Of a DNA stretch of 64,000 nucleotides, positions 44,726-53,474 are shown one piece after another. The DNA lies in contig NC_017094.1 of NCBI RefSeq assembly GCF_000284315.1, forward strand, positions 1,457,486 to 1,521,485, written 5' to 3'. The position numbers and the translations under genes are program-made. The stretch's first letter is position 1, and each line of letters opens with the position of its first letter. The DNA comes from Leptospirillum ferrooxidans C2-3 (GTDB lineage Bacteria > Nitrospirota > Leptospirillia > Leptospirillales > Leptospirillaceae). The notes beneath the pieces are model-generated. The model saw only the letters and a list, made by a program, of their open reading frames with translations, had not been told where the DNA came from and searched no databases.

Positions 44726-45287
44726 GCTGGAAAAACTGCTTTTTTGGCGTGGAGTGAAGCCCCCTGCCGTGAATGATCATTGAACGGCCCAGAATCAAAA
44801 CCTGCCCATTCGTATGGATAGAATCGGCCTTATCATCATAGTCAAGCCGACTTGAAACAATCTCCAGACCATTCGAAAATCGCGCTGCAACCGGAACCTG
44901 CTTTTCCTTGACATAAAACTGATGGGAGATCTGGTCGATCACACCCTTGTCTCCCGATATGTCCAGAACCAGATCCGGCTTAACAAGAATATGAGCCGAA
45001 AGATTCCAGAGACGGGTCGTTGTCTCCCCTTTTCCGATGGAGGCCTTCATCGCCTTGATGAACCACTTTGTCTGGCCATCCACAGAACGGGTGTACAGAA
45101 ACCCCGAAATAACCACCTGTGCCCGAGGAACCGGATGGGTATCAACCGGGACCGTCCCTCTTGAAACAACGTGACGGTGGGCGATATATCCAAGCCCCCC
45201 AAGGGTCAGAACGATCGGTATCGCCGCAAGGAAAAGGACGAATGGTTTGTTTTGGAACAAAGTCCGCCATTTGGAAACTCTTGCCAT
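44691..45287 (-). CDS. lptC: LPS export protein LptC
   Basis: LptC is the bitopic inner-membrane protein linking LptBFG to LptA. The 198-residue protein has one N-terminal membrane helix (FVLFLAAIPIVLTLGGLGYIA) and a periplasmic jellyroll domain (VVISGFLYTRSVDGQTKWFIKA, LSAHILVKPDLVLDISGDKG, SIHTNGQVLILGRSMII as consecutive strands). Its ATG at 45287 has GGAGAG upstream. It opens the lptC-lptA-lptB-rpoN block. Confidence 0.88.
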   Translation of the reverse strand: MARVSKWRTLFQNKPFVLFLAAIPIVLTLGGLGYIAHRHVVSRGTVPVDTHPVPRAQVVISGFLYTRSVDGQTKWFIKAMKASIGKGETTTRLWNLSAHILVKPDLVLDISGDKGVIDQISHQFYVKEKQVPVAARFSNGLEIVSSRLDYDDKADSIHTNGQVLILGRSMIIHGRGLHSTPKKQFFQLDEGVRAVFAG

Positions 45288-45369
45288 CAGGAGCTCTCCA
45301 AGGGGTCCTTCATCCCCACCGATTCAGGAGAGCAACATTCCAAGGAACCACCGCACCCAAAAAGAATGA

Positions 45370-46326
45370 TCAAAGTTTATCGGGGAAATGCCGATGAAGG
45401 GAGGCTACCCCTTCGCGAATGGCCTTAACGGAAGCCTCAAAGGCAGACTTCTCTGAAGAAGAAAGGGGAAGCTCGACAACCGCTTCAAGGCCGGCACTTC
45501 CGATACGGATCGGGACACCAGAAAAAGCGCCCTGGACACCATACTCCCCTTCAAGATAGACCGAACAGGGAACAACCCGGTGACGATCATGAAGGATAGA
45601 CTCAATCATCAGGTAAACCGCTGCCGCTGGAGCAAAATAGGCTGAGGAATCCTTCATCAGACGGACAATTTCACCGCCCCCGTCCCGGGTTCTGGCGACA
45701 AGGGATTCCAAGGTCTTGGGGTCGAGAACCTTCGGAAGAGGAACACCGGAAATCGTCGAAAAGTTCAAAAGCGGCACCATCAGGTCACCATGCCCTCCCA
45801 TGACAAGCGTCTGGATATTCGACACCGATGTCTTGCTGACCTCGCTGACAAAATAGGCAAACCGGGAAGAATCAAGAGCCCCACCCATGCCGATGACCCG
45901 TTCCCTCTTGAAGCCAGTGACCTTCCAGAGGGTATAAGCCATCAAATCCATGGGATTGGTCACCATGATGACAATGGCTTCGGGAGCATGTTTTTTGATC
46001 TTTTCCGAAATCTCGATCATGATCTCCCCGTTCTTGTGGAGAAGATCATCTCTCGTCATTCCGGGTTTTCTGGAAAATCCTGCGGTGACAACTACGACCG
46101 ATGATCCTTCGATATCAGCGTAATTACCGGATCCCGTCACACGGGTATCAAAACCCAATAATGGCCCGGACTCGAGCATGTCCAGGGCCTTGCCCTGGGC
46201 AATACCTTCCCGGACGTCAAGAATGACAACATCAGCCAATCCATTCTCAACGATCTTCTGGGCTGTTGTGGCACCTACATTTCCAGCCCCGATAATCGAG
46301 ACTGTCCTTCTTTTCCTCTGGCCCAA
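45370..46326 (-). CDS. mdh: Malate dehydrogenase
   Basis: This lactate/malate dehydrogenase-family enzyme of 318 residues oxidises malate to oxaloacetate with NAD. It has the dinucleotide loop IGAGNVGATTAQ (about 11-22) and GFSRKPGMTRDDLL, whose arginines favour malate over lactate. The catalytic Asp region is VTNPMD and the catalytic His is in MGGHGDLMVPL. The start is a TTG at 46326 with GGGAGG upstream. It lies 82 bp before lptC. Confidence 0.95.
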   Translation of the reverse strand: MGQRKRRTVSIIGAGNVGATTAQKIVENGLADVVILDVREGIAQGKALDMLESGPLLGFDTRVTGSGNYADIEGSSVVVVTAGFSRKPGMTRDDLLHKNGEIMIEISEKIKKHAPEAIVIMVTNPMDLMAYTLWKVTGFKRERVIGMGGALDSSRFAYFVSEVSKTSVSNIQTLVMGGHGDLMVPLLNFSTISGVPLPKVLDPKTLESLVARTRDGGGEIVRLMKDSSAYFAPAAAVYLMIESILHDRHRVVPCSVYLEGEYGVQGAFSGVPIRIGSAGLEAVVELPLSSSEKSAFEASVKAIREGVASLHRHFPDKL

Positions 46327-46837
46327 AAGCCCCTCCCTTCAATTATCTGATGAAAGTATTCGGTCTGATCCAAGCAAAACACGACACGCCCCTGTGCAAA
46401 AAACAGACAGGTCGGCTGACTGCGGCATAAAACCGGCCAAAGCATCACTGATTCCAGAAATACTAGCCGAATAGTGCCAAGAAGACAAGGACAAAAACAG
46501 ATCTCCCCATCCCCACCATAGGAAAAAAGACAAGTGAGACCTTGTTTTTTCCTGAAAAAGATCAAAGAGGCTCATGGACCTGAAAATCGTGCGATGGACA
46601 GGAGATGAAACGGTCATTCCGGACTGCCATTATGACAAGAATCATAATGGCAGTCCGCTCCGCATGGGAGAATGGAAACAAGATTCAGCAACCTGTTTGA
46701 ACATGGACCCGGAACCCCGAAAACAATGCTTGTTTTCCATCGTCTTTTCATCCATAATAAACCGGTCATGGGATGGTGGATTGAATCATTCCGAATCATG
46801 GGCGATGGGGTTCGCCTGAACGGCAGCGGTGTTTGAT
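46327..46837. other. 511-bp intergenic region between divergent mdh and the second efflux operon
   Basis: The region holds upstream sequences of mdh (minus) and of the plus-strand efflux operon. A perfect palindrome with 16-bp arms lies at 46620-46657. A short plus-strand frame at 46574-46819 crosses the palindrome but has no family features. Confidence 0.5.
46620..46657. repeat. Perfect inverted repeat, 16-bp arms, 6-nt loop
   Basis: CGGACTGCCATTATGA (46620-46635) and its exact complement TCATAATGGCAGTCCG (46642-46657) flank CAAGAA. No T run follows on either side, which argues against an intrinsic terminator. It may be an operator for the efflux operon downstream or an mRNA structure. Confidence 0.9.
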
Positions 46838-47140
46838 ATGACACCGGATGATGATGACCCCTACTTTAAAAAAGTAGGGGGAGCTGTGCTATTCGATGAT
46901 GGTTTTTTCAAGATTCTTCTTCTGTCTTCCTTCTTTCTGGTCTGGTTCCTCGAATCATTGATCAGGGCACCCGAAAAGTCTTCCCATAAACAGAAAATGG
47001 CCTTTCTCGCATTCATCAGGACACAGCCACTTCGTTGTCTGGCCGCATTCTTTTTACTTGTCTTTCTCGCCTTTGAATCCTCCTTTGACTGGCCAGAGTT
47101 CTCTTTTACCAATCTCCCTTATCCATTGGTTTCCAGATGA
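46838..47140 (+). CDS. Small two-helix membrane protein leading the second efflux operon
   Basis: I do not recognise this product of about 100 residues. It has an acidic start (TPDDDDP) and two hydrophobic segments (FFKILLLSSFFLVWFLESLI and PLRCLAAFFLLVFLAFESSF) separated by a basic stretch. Its stop overlaps the emrB ATG as ATGA, which supports real translation. The ribosome-binding site is weak; GTG at 46829 is an alternative start. A perfect 10-bp inverted repeat lies inside its first codons. Confidence 0.5.
   Translation: MTPDDDDPYFKKVGGAVLFDDGFFKILLLSSFFLVWFLESLIRAPEKSSHKQKMAFLAFIRTQPLRCLAAFFLLVFLAFESSFDWPEFSFTNLPYPLVSR
46858..46880. repeat. Perfect 10-bp inverted repeat near the start of the second efflux operon
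   Basis: CCCCTACTTT (46858-46867) and AAAGTAGGGG (46871-46880) are separated by AAA. It could be an operator or an mRNA hairpin that controls entry to the operon. Confidence 0.75.
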
Positions 47141-48663
47141 GACTCTCCCCATTTTTTTCCAGTCGGGAAATCTCCCCATGGCTTGTCCTGGCCACAGTTA
47201 TCCTTGGCGTGGGAATGCCTCTTGCCGACACAACGATCACCAATGTCGGACGTGTCTTCATCGTGAGCACACTGGGTGTCACCAGCTATGAGGCAGGATG
47301 GCTCACTGCAAGCTATAGCCTGGCTCTTGCTGTCGGCGTTCCGCTCTCTCATCGTCTCAGGGGATTTCTTGAAGAAAAGGATCTTTACTCCGGAGCGATT
47401 CTGACCTTTATGTTGGGATCCCTGTGCATGGCCGGTTCCGTCAATTTTACGGAAGCGATGCTGAGCCGGGGCATTGAGGGTCTATCCGCAGGGATACTCC
47501 TTCCTCTTGCACCCATATTGATTCAGGAATCTTTTCCGGAAAATCTGAGGTCCCTTGCCATGTCCTACTTTGCGCTTTTTGGGGCCGTATGGGTCACTCT
47601 GGGGCCCACAATCGGGGGATTCATCATCGACAATCCCGGATGGCAGTGGGCCTTCGCAATCAATATCCCCATCGGATTCCTGGCCATATTTTTTGCACAG
47701 GCGTTTCTTTCGAACCACCCGAGACAAGACCCCCGAAGATTTGACGGGACAGGATTTGTCTTGATGGCAACATCCCTTGGATGCCTTTTTACCGGGTTCA
47801 TGCGGGCAGAATGGGTCGGATGGCACTCTTCTGGAACGGGGTTTCTCCTTTTTTCCGGACTTTTATTGTTTTTTCTCTTCTGGATCTGGTCCGCGCTCTC
47901 AAGAGATCCCATCCTTCCGACAGAAGTTTTGAGAAAACCTCTATTCATCGGGATTCTTGCGATCGTATTCATGCAGTCCACACAAAGCTTTGGAAGACTC
48001 TATCTTCTGGCACCGTTTCTCGAAAAAAACTACCATTTCATGGCTCATGATGCCGGAGCCCTGGTGGCTGTCGGAGCCCTTACCGAAATCCTTCTCTCCC
48101 TTTCCTTTCTCTTCTCCCGATTTTTAGCGGGCAAGTGGGCAATTCTCCTCACAACAGGCTGCATTCTCGTCTCCATTTCCAATATCGATTTTCTATTTCT
48201 TCCGGCAACAGGATTCAGCCTCTCCTTTATTGTCAAATCCCAATTGATCTTTGGAGCGGGGCTGGCATTGACACAAATCTCGCTTCCACCTCTTGCATCA
48301 AAGCTCTTTCCTCAAAGCAAGGTCCGGGCCGCAACAACCTATCTTCTTTTTGCCCAATTCATTGGAGGTGCATGGGGGACAATGCTTGGAAGACATCTGG
48401 TCCTCCATGTAAAACCTGTCTTTTCACAGATGTTACCCCAGCTCTCCACACACAGGATGGGCCATTCCGACATATTTCTTGCGGATAGGCTCGCACAGTC
48501 CTATACATCCAACATCATCTTTTATGACCTTGGAATTATTGGCCTTATCGGAGCTTTTCTGGCATTTGTCCTCATTTTTTTCCTATCTGAGAAAAGGGTG
48601 GGAGAAAGCGATCGCAAGGAAAAAGAAACACTGGCAGGTTTGCCGGCCAACGGCAAAAGATAA
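47137..48663 (+). CDS. emrB: DHA2-family MFS drug/H+ antiporter (EmrB type), second operon
   Basis: A 508-residue transporter with about 14 membrane segments. It carries the DHA2 helix-1 motif ADTTITNVGRVF, the helix-2 WLTASYSLAL, and motif C-like GPTIGGFIID. It is a third EmrB paralogue in this window and lies upstream of its adaptor, the reverse of the first operon (there emrA precedes emrB). Translation is coupled to the small membrane protein ahead of it. Confidence 0.9.
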   Translation: MRLSPFFSSREISPWLVLATVILGVGMPLADTTITNVGRVFIVSTLGVTSYEAGWLTASYSLALAVGVPLSHRLRGFLEEKDLYSGAILTFMLGSLCMAGSVNFTEAMLSRGIEGLSAGILLPLAPILIQESFPENLRSLAMSYFALFGAVWVTLGPTIGGFIIDNPGWQWAFAINIPIGFLAIFFAQAFLSNHPRQDPRRFDGTGFVLMATSLGCLFTGFMRAEWVGWHSSGTGFLLFSGLLLFFLFWIWSALSRDPILPTEVLRKPLFIGILAIVFMQSTQSFGRLYLLAPFLEKNYHFMAHDAGALVAVGALTEILLSLSFLFSRFLAGKWAILLTTGCILVSISNIDFLFLPATGFSLSFIVKSQLIFGAGLALTQISLPPLASKLFPQSKVRAATTYLLFAQFIGGAWGTMLGRHLVLHVKPVFSQMLPQLSTHRMGHSDIFLADRLAQSYTSNIIFYDLGIIGLIGAFLAFVLIFFLSEKRVGESDRKEKETLAGLPANGKR

Positions 48664-48710
48664 GAAACAGAAATCACTTAAAATCGAATCATGACCAGGG
48701 AGAGATCAGA

Positions 48711-49703
48711 ATGGCCGAAGAAAGTCAGAATCACAGTCCGGAAAAACGAAGCAGTCTTTTCTCTTTTGCCGTGGTCACCCCCCTTTTGGGTTTTCTTCTG
48801 ACAGTTCTGTGGGGAATCAGCCACTGGTACGGAGAGACCCGCTACGTATCCTCTGATGACGCCTATGTACAGGGAAAGATCACTTACGTCTCCTCAAGGC
48901 AACCCGGACGGCTGATCGGACTCGCAGTCAACGAGGGTGATCCAGTCCAGTTTGGAGAGATTCTTGCCACGATCGACCGGACCGGGGACGCCTACCTGAG
49001 ACCCCAAGACACGACTAAAAATCTTCAGGCCTTTACCAGGATCAAACGAGACATGGCAAAGCTCCGGAGCCTCGAAAAAAGAGAAAAAGATGAACGCGAT
49101 CACTATCAAAGAGCAAAAGCACTTCTTTCCGAAGGATATATGTCTCCACAAAAACTGGAAGATCTCAAAACCAACTGGCAACAGACCCATGTTGAAATCG
49201 TCGAGAGCCGAAAACTGATTTCAGCGGAACAGCAGTCTCTGGACATTTCAGAGGTTCATCCCAGAAACCGGATTGTGTACGCGCCCATTGAAGGACAAGT
49301 CGCTCAACGGCTTGTCAATCTCGGAGAGTCGGTCAAGGCTGACCAACCCATTGTCAGCATCATCAATCTGAAGGACCTCAATAACATATGGCTTGATGCA
49401 TTTGTCCGGGAAACACAGGTCTGGAAAATCCGGGCTGGACAAAAAGTGCAGATTCATATCGATGGCTGGCCCAAAGACACCTTTACGGGACATGTCCTGG
49501 AGTTTATCCCGGCTGCTTCCCAGGCCTTTTCCCTGTTACCGACACAAAATGCGTCAGGAACGTTTGTCAAGGTCGTCCAGAGAGTTCCAGTCCGGATCGT
49601 CTTCGACTCCCTCAAAAACCGGATTCTCCTGCCCGGGATGTCGGCAGAGGTCAGGATCGACAGAACGTCTCCATTATCCCGATCTGGAAAGGATCATCGA
49701 TGA
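48711..49703 (+). CDS. emrA: HlyD/EmrA-family membrane fusion protein, second operon
   Basis: The 330-residue adaptor has one anchor helix (FAVVTPLLGFLLTVLWGIS), the first barrel segment YVSSDDAYVQGKITYVSSRQPG, a helical hairpin (about residues 100-180), and the conserved FVRETQVWKIRAGQKVQI and LLPTQNASGTFVKVVQRVPVRI. It is closely related to the two EmrA proteins in the first operon. GGGAGAG precedes the ATG. Its stop overlaps the TolC-like gene. Confidence 0.92.
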   Translation: MAEESQNHSPEKRSSLFSFAVVTPLLGFLLTVLWGISHWYGETRYVSSDDAYVQGKITYVSSRQPGRLIGLAVNEGDPVQFGEILATIDRTGDAYLRPQDTTKNLQAFTRIKRDMAKLRSLEKREKDERDHYQRAKALLSEGYMSPQKLEDLKTNWQQTHVEIVESRKLISAEQQSLDISEVHPRNRIVYAPIEGQVAQRLVNLGESVKADQPIVSIINLKDLNNIWLDAFVRETQVWKIRAGQKVQIHIDGWPKDTFTGHVLEFIPAASQAFSLLPTQNASGTFVKVVQRVPVRIVFDSLKNRILLPGMSAEVRIDRTSPLSRSGKDHR

Positions 49704-51070
49704 GGGAGCTGTCCCGAATGCCGATACGGGCCATTTCCATTCTTTTTCTGATTTTCCTCCCATTTTTTCTCTGTCTTGATGATGCGCTGGGAGAAAACGG
49801 ACAGGACGGGCTTGAATCTCCCGAGGTGCCGGTCACAAGAGCCGAGATCACACAAAAAGCGCTCGAAAATAACCCGTCAATTGTTATTTATGCGAGTGAA
49901 TTCAGCTCCAAAAATGAGGAAATCGGGATCAAGAAAGCGACCTATTATCCCCAGATTGCCATGAACCTTGATGAACTCTTTCTGAACTCTCCGGTTGTCG
50001 GAATTTCATTGCCCAATGAAACCGGGATTCCCCTGACTCTTTTCAATCCGACACTGAATCAGGAAATCAGTGGTTTTGGAAAAAGAAAAAATGACGTTCT
50101 GGCGGCTCGTCTGGCAAAACGTTCGGCCCGATGGAGTCTCGAGGAAGCACGATTGAATGTTGTGTGGAATGCCGAGATCGCCTTTGACCATTTGGCCATG
50201 GTCCAACATCTCCTCAATGCTGCCAAAAAAAATGAAAAAGCCGCCAAGATTCACTTGGACTCCGAAGAAAAACGACTTTCGAAAGGGCTGGCGATCCTTC
50301 CTGACGTCACCCAGGCCAAAGTCTATTGGGAAACAGCCAGTTATGCCGTCATGACGCTTTCAAACGAACTTCGAAAAGCTCAGACGGATTTGGGGTACTC
50401 GATGGGGGCAAGTCGTTTTTCGGCCTTCCATGCCGTTGAAAAAGGAGAACGGGAAAATATTCCGGAAGATCCAAACACCCTGATCGCCTACGCTCTTGAT
50501 CACAGACCGCTGATCAAGTCTCTCGAAAGTCTCGACGACAGGAGAAATGCGCTGATCAAAAGAGCCTACGACGAAAATCTTCCAACCCTTTCCGCTTTTG
50601 CCAACGGGCTTTTTCTCTATGGGGTTCCTCCGGGCATATCCGGAGCGCCCCCGGGCAGTGGACTTTTCCTTCCCACCTACCAGACAGGAATCACCCTGTC
50701 TGTCCCCATCTTTACAGGAATGAAGATCCTTCATGAAACACAGTCCGAACGGGACAAGCTCCGGGGAGAGCGGGCCAAAACCCGTCTGGCCCGGATCCGG
50801 GTGATCCGGAATGTTCGAAAAGCCTGGTTTGATCTGAAGACTCAGGAAAAAAAGATAGCCCTCGATGAAGCCAAACGTGAAAATGCCAGGATCAACAGAA
50901 ATATGGTTGAGAAAAGCTTTCAAAAAGGTTTGGTCGACTCCGTCACAAGAATCCAGTCCCAGGCGCAGTACCTTTCTGCTCAGGAGGAACTGATCGCGGA
51001 CAGATACCGCTACAAGATGATCCAGGACGAGGAAGAACGGCAGATCGGATTATTGCCGATCAACAAATAA
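49700..51070 (+). CDS. TolC-like outer-membrane efflux protein, second operon
   Basis: A 456-residue outer-membrane efflux protein with signal peptide (ISILFLIFLPFFLCL). Two repeated modules start at VTRAEITQKALENNPSIVIYASEF (about 46) and TLIAYALDHRPLIKSLESL (about 258). Helical hairpins are rich in Lys and Glu, ending in RYRYKMIQDEEERQIGLL. Its ATG overlaps the emrA stop (ATGA). It completes a tripartite pump with the two genes upstream. Confidence 0.88.
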   Translation: MRELSRMPIRAISILFLIFLPFFLCLDDALGENGQDGLESPEVPVTRAEITQKALENNPSIVIYASEFSSKNEEIGIKKATYYPQIAMNLDELFLNSPVVGISLPNETGIPLTLFNPTLNQEISGFGKRKNDVLAARLAKRSARWSLEEARLNVVWNAEIAFDHLAMVQHLLNAAKKNEKAAKIHLDSEEKRLSKGLAILPDVTQAKVYWETASYAVMTLSNELRKAQTDLGYSMGASRFSAFHAVEKGERENIPEDPNTLIAYALDHRPLIKSLESLDDRRNALIKRAYDENLPTLSAFANGLFLYGVPPGISGAPPGSGLFLPTYQTGITLSVPIFTGMKILHETQSERDKLRGERAKTRLARIRVIRNVRKAWFDLKTQEKKIALDEAKRENARINRNMVEKSFQKGLVDSVTRIQSQAQYLSAQEELIADRYRYKMIQDEEERQIGLLPINK

Positions 51071-51095
51071 TCTGTCACATCAAGGGGAAAGACTG

Positions 51096-51719
51096 ATGGA
51101 AAATCGTATTTCGGGAAAAAAAAACCGGGTGAGGATCGGGCGAATCGCCTATTTCTCCATACTCTTCTCTCTCGTATTTTTTGGGACCATCGGAGTCATT
51201 CACGCAGGAGTGAACGATACAGCCCAAATCCATCGATATGTTGGAGACGAGAGCTGTGAGGTTTGCCATTCATCGGAGAGAATCGGAAATCAGTTCCAAA
51301 AATGGAAGAACTCTCCCCATAGCCGGGCCTACAGCGATCTTTCCTCTCCGGAAGCCCACTCAATCGCAGAAAAGATGGGCATTGGAGATCCTCAAAAGAG
51401 TTCCCGCTGTCTTTCATGTCATACAACAGCCTCCAAAGCCAGTCTTCCGGAAATCACTTCCTCATTTCGAAAATCCGATGGGGTCCAATGCGAATCCTGT
51501 CATGGTCCCGGAGAAGACTATTCCCGCTACAGCACCATGATCGATCCCCACAAAGCCAAAGAATCAGGTCTTGTCGCCGCTCCTGGCCAGGAAACCTGCA
51601 TCACTTGCCACAACCCTTCCTCCCCGACCTATAAGAAGTTCGATTATAAAAGGGATGTCCAAAAGATTCTCCATAGGGTCCCGGCGAGTTTTCGGAAAAC
51701 AAACAAGGGAGAGGAATGA
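51096..51719 (+). CDS. Periplasmic tetraheme cytochrome c at the end of the second efflux operon
   Basis: This 207-residue protein has an N-terminal signal/anchor (IAYFSILFSLVFFGTIGVI) and four heme motifs starting at Cys54 (CEVCH), Cys105 (CLSCH), Cys132 (CESCH) and Cys168 (CITCH). It is strikingly similar along its length to the cytochrome at 31371, sharing NSPHSRA-like, DGVQCESCHGPGEDY and TCHNPSSPTYK segments. AGGGGAAAG precedes the ATG, 25 bp after the TolC-like gene. Its repeated linkage with Emr pumps suggests a shared role; function is unknown. Confidence 0.9.
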   Translation: MENRISGKKNRVRIGRIAYFSILFSLVFFGTIGVIHAGVNDTAQIHRYVGDESCEVCHSSERIGNQFQKWKNSPHSRAYSDLSSPEAHSIAEKMGIGDPQKSSRCLSCHTTASKASLPEITSSFRKSDGVQCESCHGPGEDYSRYSTMIDPHKAKESGLVAAPGQETCITCHNPSSPTYKKFDYKRDVQKILHRVPASFRKTNKGEE

Positions 51720-51897
51720 CTCCAGATGGACTGCTCGGCCGGATCTTCTCTGTCAGGGAGAGTTGAGTGAAACAAGGCTGAATCCGGGATGGCCTGTGGA
51801 TAAGTCTGTGGATCTTGACCTTTTTGTATCATTGAAAAAGATCTTGACATACACTGTACATCATCTGGTCAAAACAAAAAAAATCGACGATTTGCTG

Positions 51898-52722
51898 TCA
51901 AACGCTTTTCTGAGCATCTGATCGCGTCATCTGACCTTCCGATTCCCCCCGAAGAAGCCGGATGGCTCCCCGGTGAAGAAGGTGGCGATCCATAAAACAA
52001 GGCCGATGGAACATTGGTTTCACGATAGGTGCAAGACCACCTGTCAGAAAAAGTTCAAGAGAGCAACCAAGAGAATCCTCCGCATCAAAGAGGAGACCCT
52101 CAACCGAACGAACGGCCCCAAGGACTGTTCCGGCCTGTATGGACTCTTCGGTCGAACCTCCGGGAAAAGAAATTCTTGAAGGGCGAAGAGTTCTTCCCGG
52201 GTCACCAAGAACAACACGGCCGCCACCAATCACACCGAGAGAGAGGGGTATCCCGGAAGCAATCGAACCACCAATCACCTGGCCGTTATGGAAAACCGTC
52301 ATTGTCGTATGGCTACCAAAGTCGGCGACAGCAAAGGATTTCTCCACAAAATGCGGAAAACGCTCCACAACTCCCAAAACGGACAACAACCGGTCTGACC
52401 CCATGGAGTCGGGGGGGGCATAGTTGATGGGAAAGGGATAGGTGGATAGAGAAAAGAGAACAGGGGCTATGCTTAAACGTTTTCTGAAATACTCAGAAAA
52501 AGACGCACTCCAGAAAGAGCTGACCGATGACAGGAAAACCCTTTCGATGGGGTGTTCTTTTTCCAGATAGCCATCCAGAATGGACTCCGGAACAAGAGAG
52601 CCGTCCGAAGGTGTTTTGAGTGTGCGGATGGAGTGGATGGTCCTTCCATTTTCCCAAAATACCGCGACACAGCGGGAAATCCCTACCTTAAAGGTCAGGG
52701 TTACCGGGAGAAAGGATTTCAT
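51898..52722 (-). CDS. coaX: Divergent type III pantothenate kinase-like protein (CoaX family)
   Basis: CoaX phosphorylates pantothenate in CoA synthesis. The 274-residue protein keeps the family middle part: PPDSMGSDRLLSVLG (usual PxxxGADR), VADFGSHTTMTVF with Asp134, and GGSIASGIPLSL (usual GGxIxPG). However the N-terminal phosphate-binding motif, normally DxGNT, is replaced by LTFKVGISRC, so the first conserved Asp and Asn are missing. It may be inactive or changed in function. Its ATG shares a base with the birA stop (TGATG); birA-coaX linkage is common. Confidence 0.75.
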   Translation of the reverse strand: MKSFLPVTLTFKVGISRCVAVFWENGRTIHSIRTLKTPSDGSLVPESILDGYLEKEHPIERVFLSSVSSFWSASFSEYFRKRLSIAPVLFSLSTYPFPINYAPPDSMGSDRLLSVLGVVERFPHFVEKSFAVADFGSHTTMTVFHNGQVIGGSIASGIPLSLGVIGGGRVVLGDPGRTLRPSRISFPGGSTEESIQAGTVLGAVRSVEGLLFDAEDSLGCSLELFLTGGLAPIVKPMFHRPCFMDRHLLHRGAIRLLRGESEGQMTRSDAQKSV

Positions 52723-53474
52723 CAGGGGGTAACCCGTCGCACATCCCGGACCGTGACAGGAAGGAGAAACTCTATCCCTTGCGGATCCAGGACACGAAGA
52801 TGTCCACGTTCTCCCAACCCCAGGATCTTTCCGATTCTGGCACCTCTCCCTCCCTCGCTGAAGGAGATCCATTGCCCCTTCCACAGTAGCCGGTCATCGA
52901 GAAAACTCAGGAGATCCTGAGCCGAAAATCCACCCCCAAAATGCTCAAGAATGACATTCTGGATCCAAAATGGCAGCTCCAATGGACCGGGTGGCAATGG
53001 TTTTCCGGAAACAACCATTCCGCCAGCACCGGATATCGGAGGGGTATTGCGGTTGAGACCGATTCCGATCAAATCCCCCTTCTCACCCATGGATTCCACG
53101 AGGATACCTCCCACTTTCAATCCGGACTCCAGAATGATGATGTCATTGGGATATTTGATCCCAAAAACTTTTCCCATTGCCCTTTCCAGGACCAATAAAA
53201 CAGAATGTGCCGTCAGGATTGTCCAGGGAAGTGCCATTCTTGTCTTGTCCTGAGGGATCCATAAGGACATCGCCAGATTACCCGGGAGATGGTGCCAAGT
53301 GTTTCCCGGTCTCCCTCGTCCGGCGGTCTGCCTCTCCGCAACGACCGCTGTTGCGGGGGGAAAAGCATTGCTCTCAAGACGTTCCTTCAGCCAGTTTTGT
53401 GTGGAGGGAACTTCAGAAAAGTGGAAAAGCGGCGGATCCTCGCGAAGAAGGTCCTCCGGGAGGGACTGGCGCAT
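52722..53474 (-). CDS. birA: Biotin--[acetyl-CoA-carboxylase] ligase BirA (no DNA-binding domain)
   Basis: BirA activates biotin as biotinyl-AMP and attaches it to carboxylase carrier protein. The 250-residue protein lacks the N-terminal helix-turn-helix, so it is a monofunctional class I ligase. Motifs are VPSTQNWLKE, the biotin-binding AERQTAGRGRPGNTW, KYPNDIII (usual KWPND), and GGILVESMG. A C-terminal SH3-like domain ends with IEFLLPVTVRDVRRV. It is coupled to nadC upstream. Confidence 0.94.
   Translation of the reverse strand: MRQSLPEDLLREDPPLFHFSEVPSTQNWLKERLESNAFPPATAVVAERQTAGRGRPGNTWHHLPGNLAMSLWIPQDKTRMALPWTILTAHSVLLVLERAMGKVFGIKYPNDIIILESGLKVGGILVESMGEKGDLIGIGLNRNTPPISGAGGMVVSGKPLPPGPLELPFWIQNVILEHFGGGFSAQDLLSFLDDRLLWKGQWISFSEGGRGARIGKILGLGERGHLRVLDPQGIEFLLPVTVRDVRRVTP

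Noticed and set aside
46574-46819. 81-residue plus-strand frame ahead of the second efflux operon
   Set aside because: Composition is not protein-like, it crosses a long perfect palindrome and has only a weak ribosome-binding site.
51720-51897. Promoter or small gene between the second cytochrome and coaX
   Set aside because: TTGACA occurs but no -10 follows at a proper distance; the region separates convergent genes and nothing else is supported.
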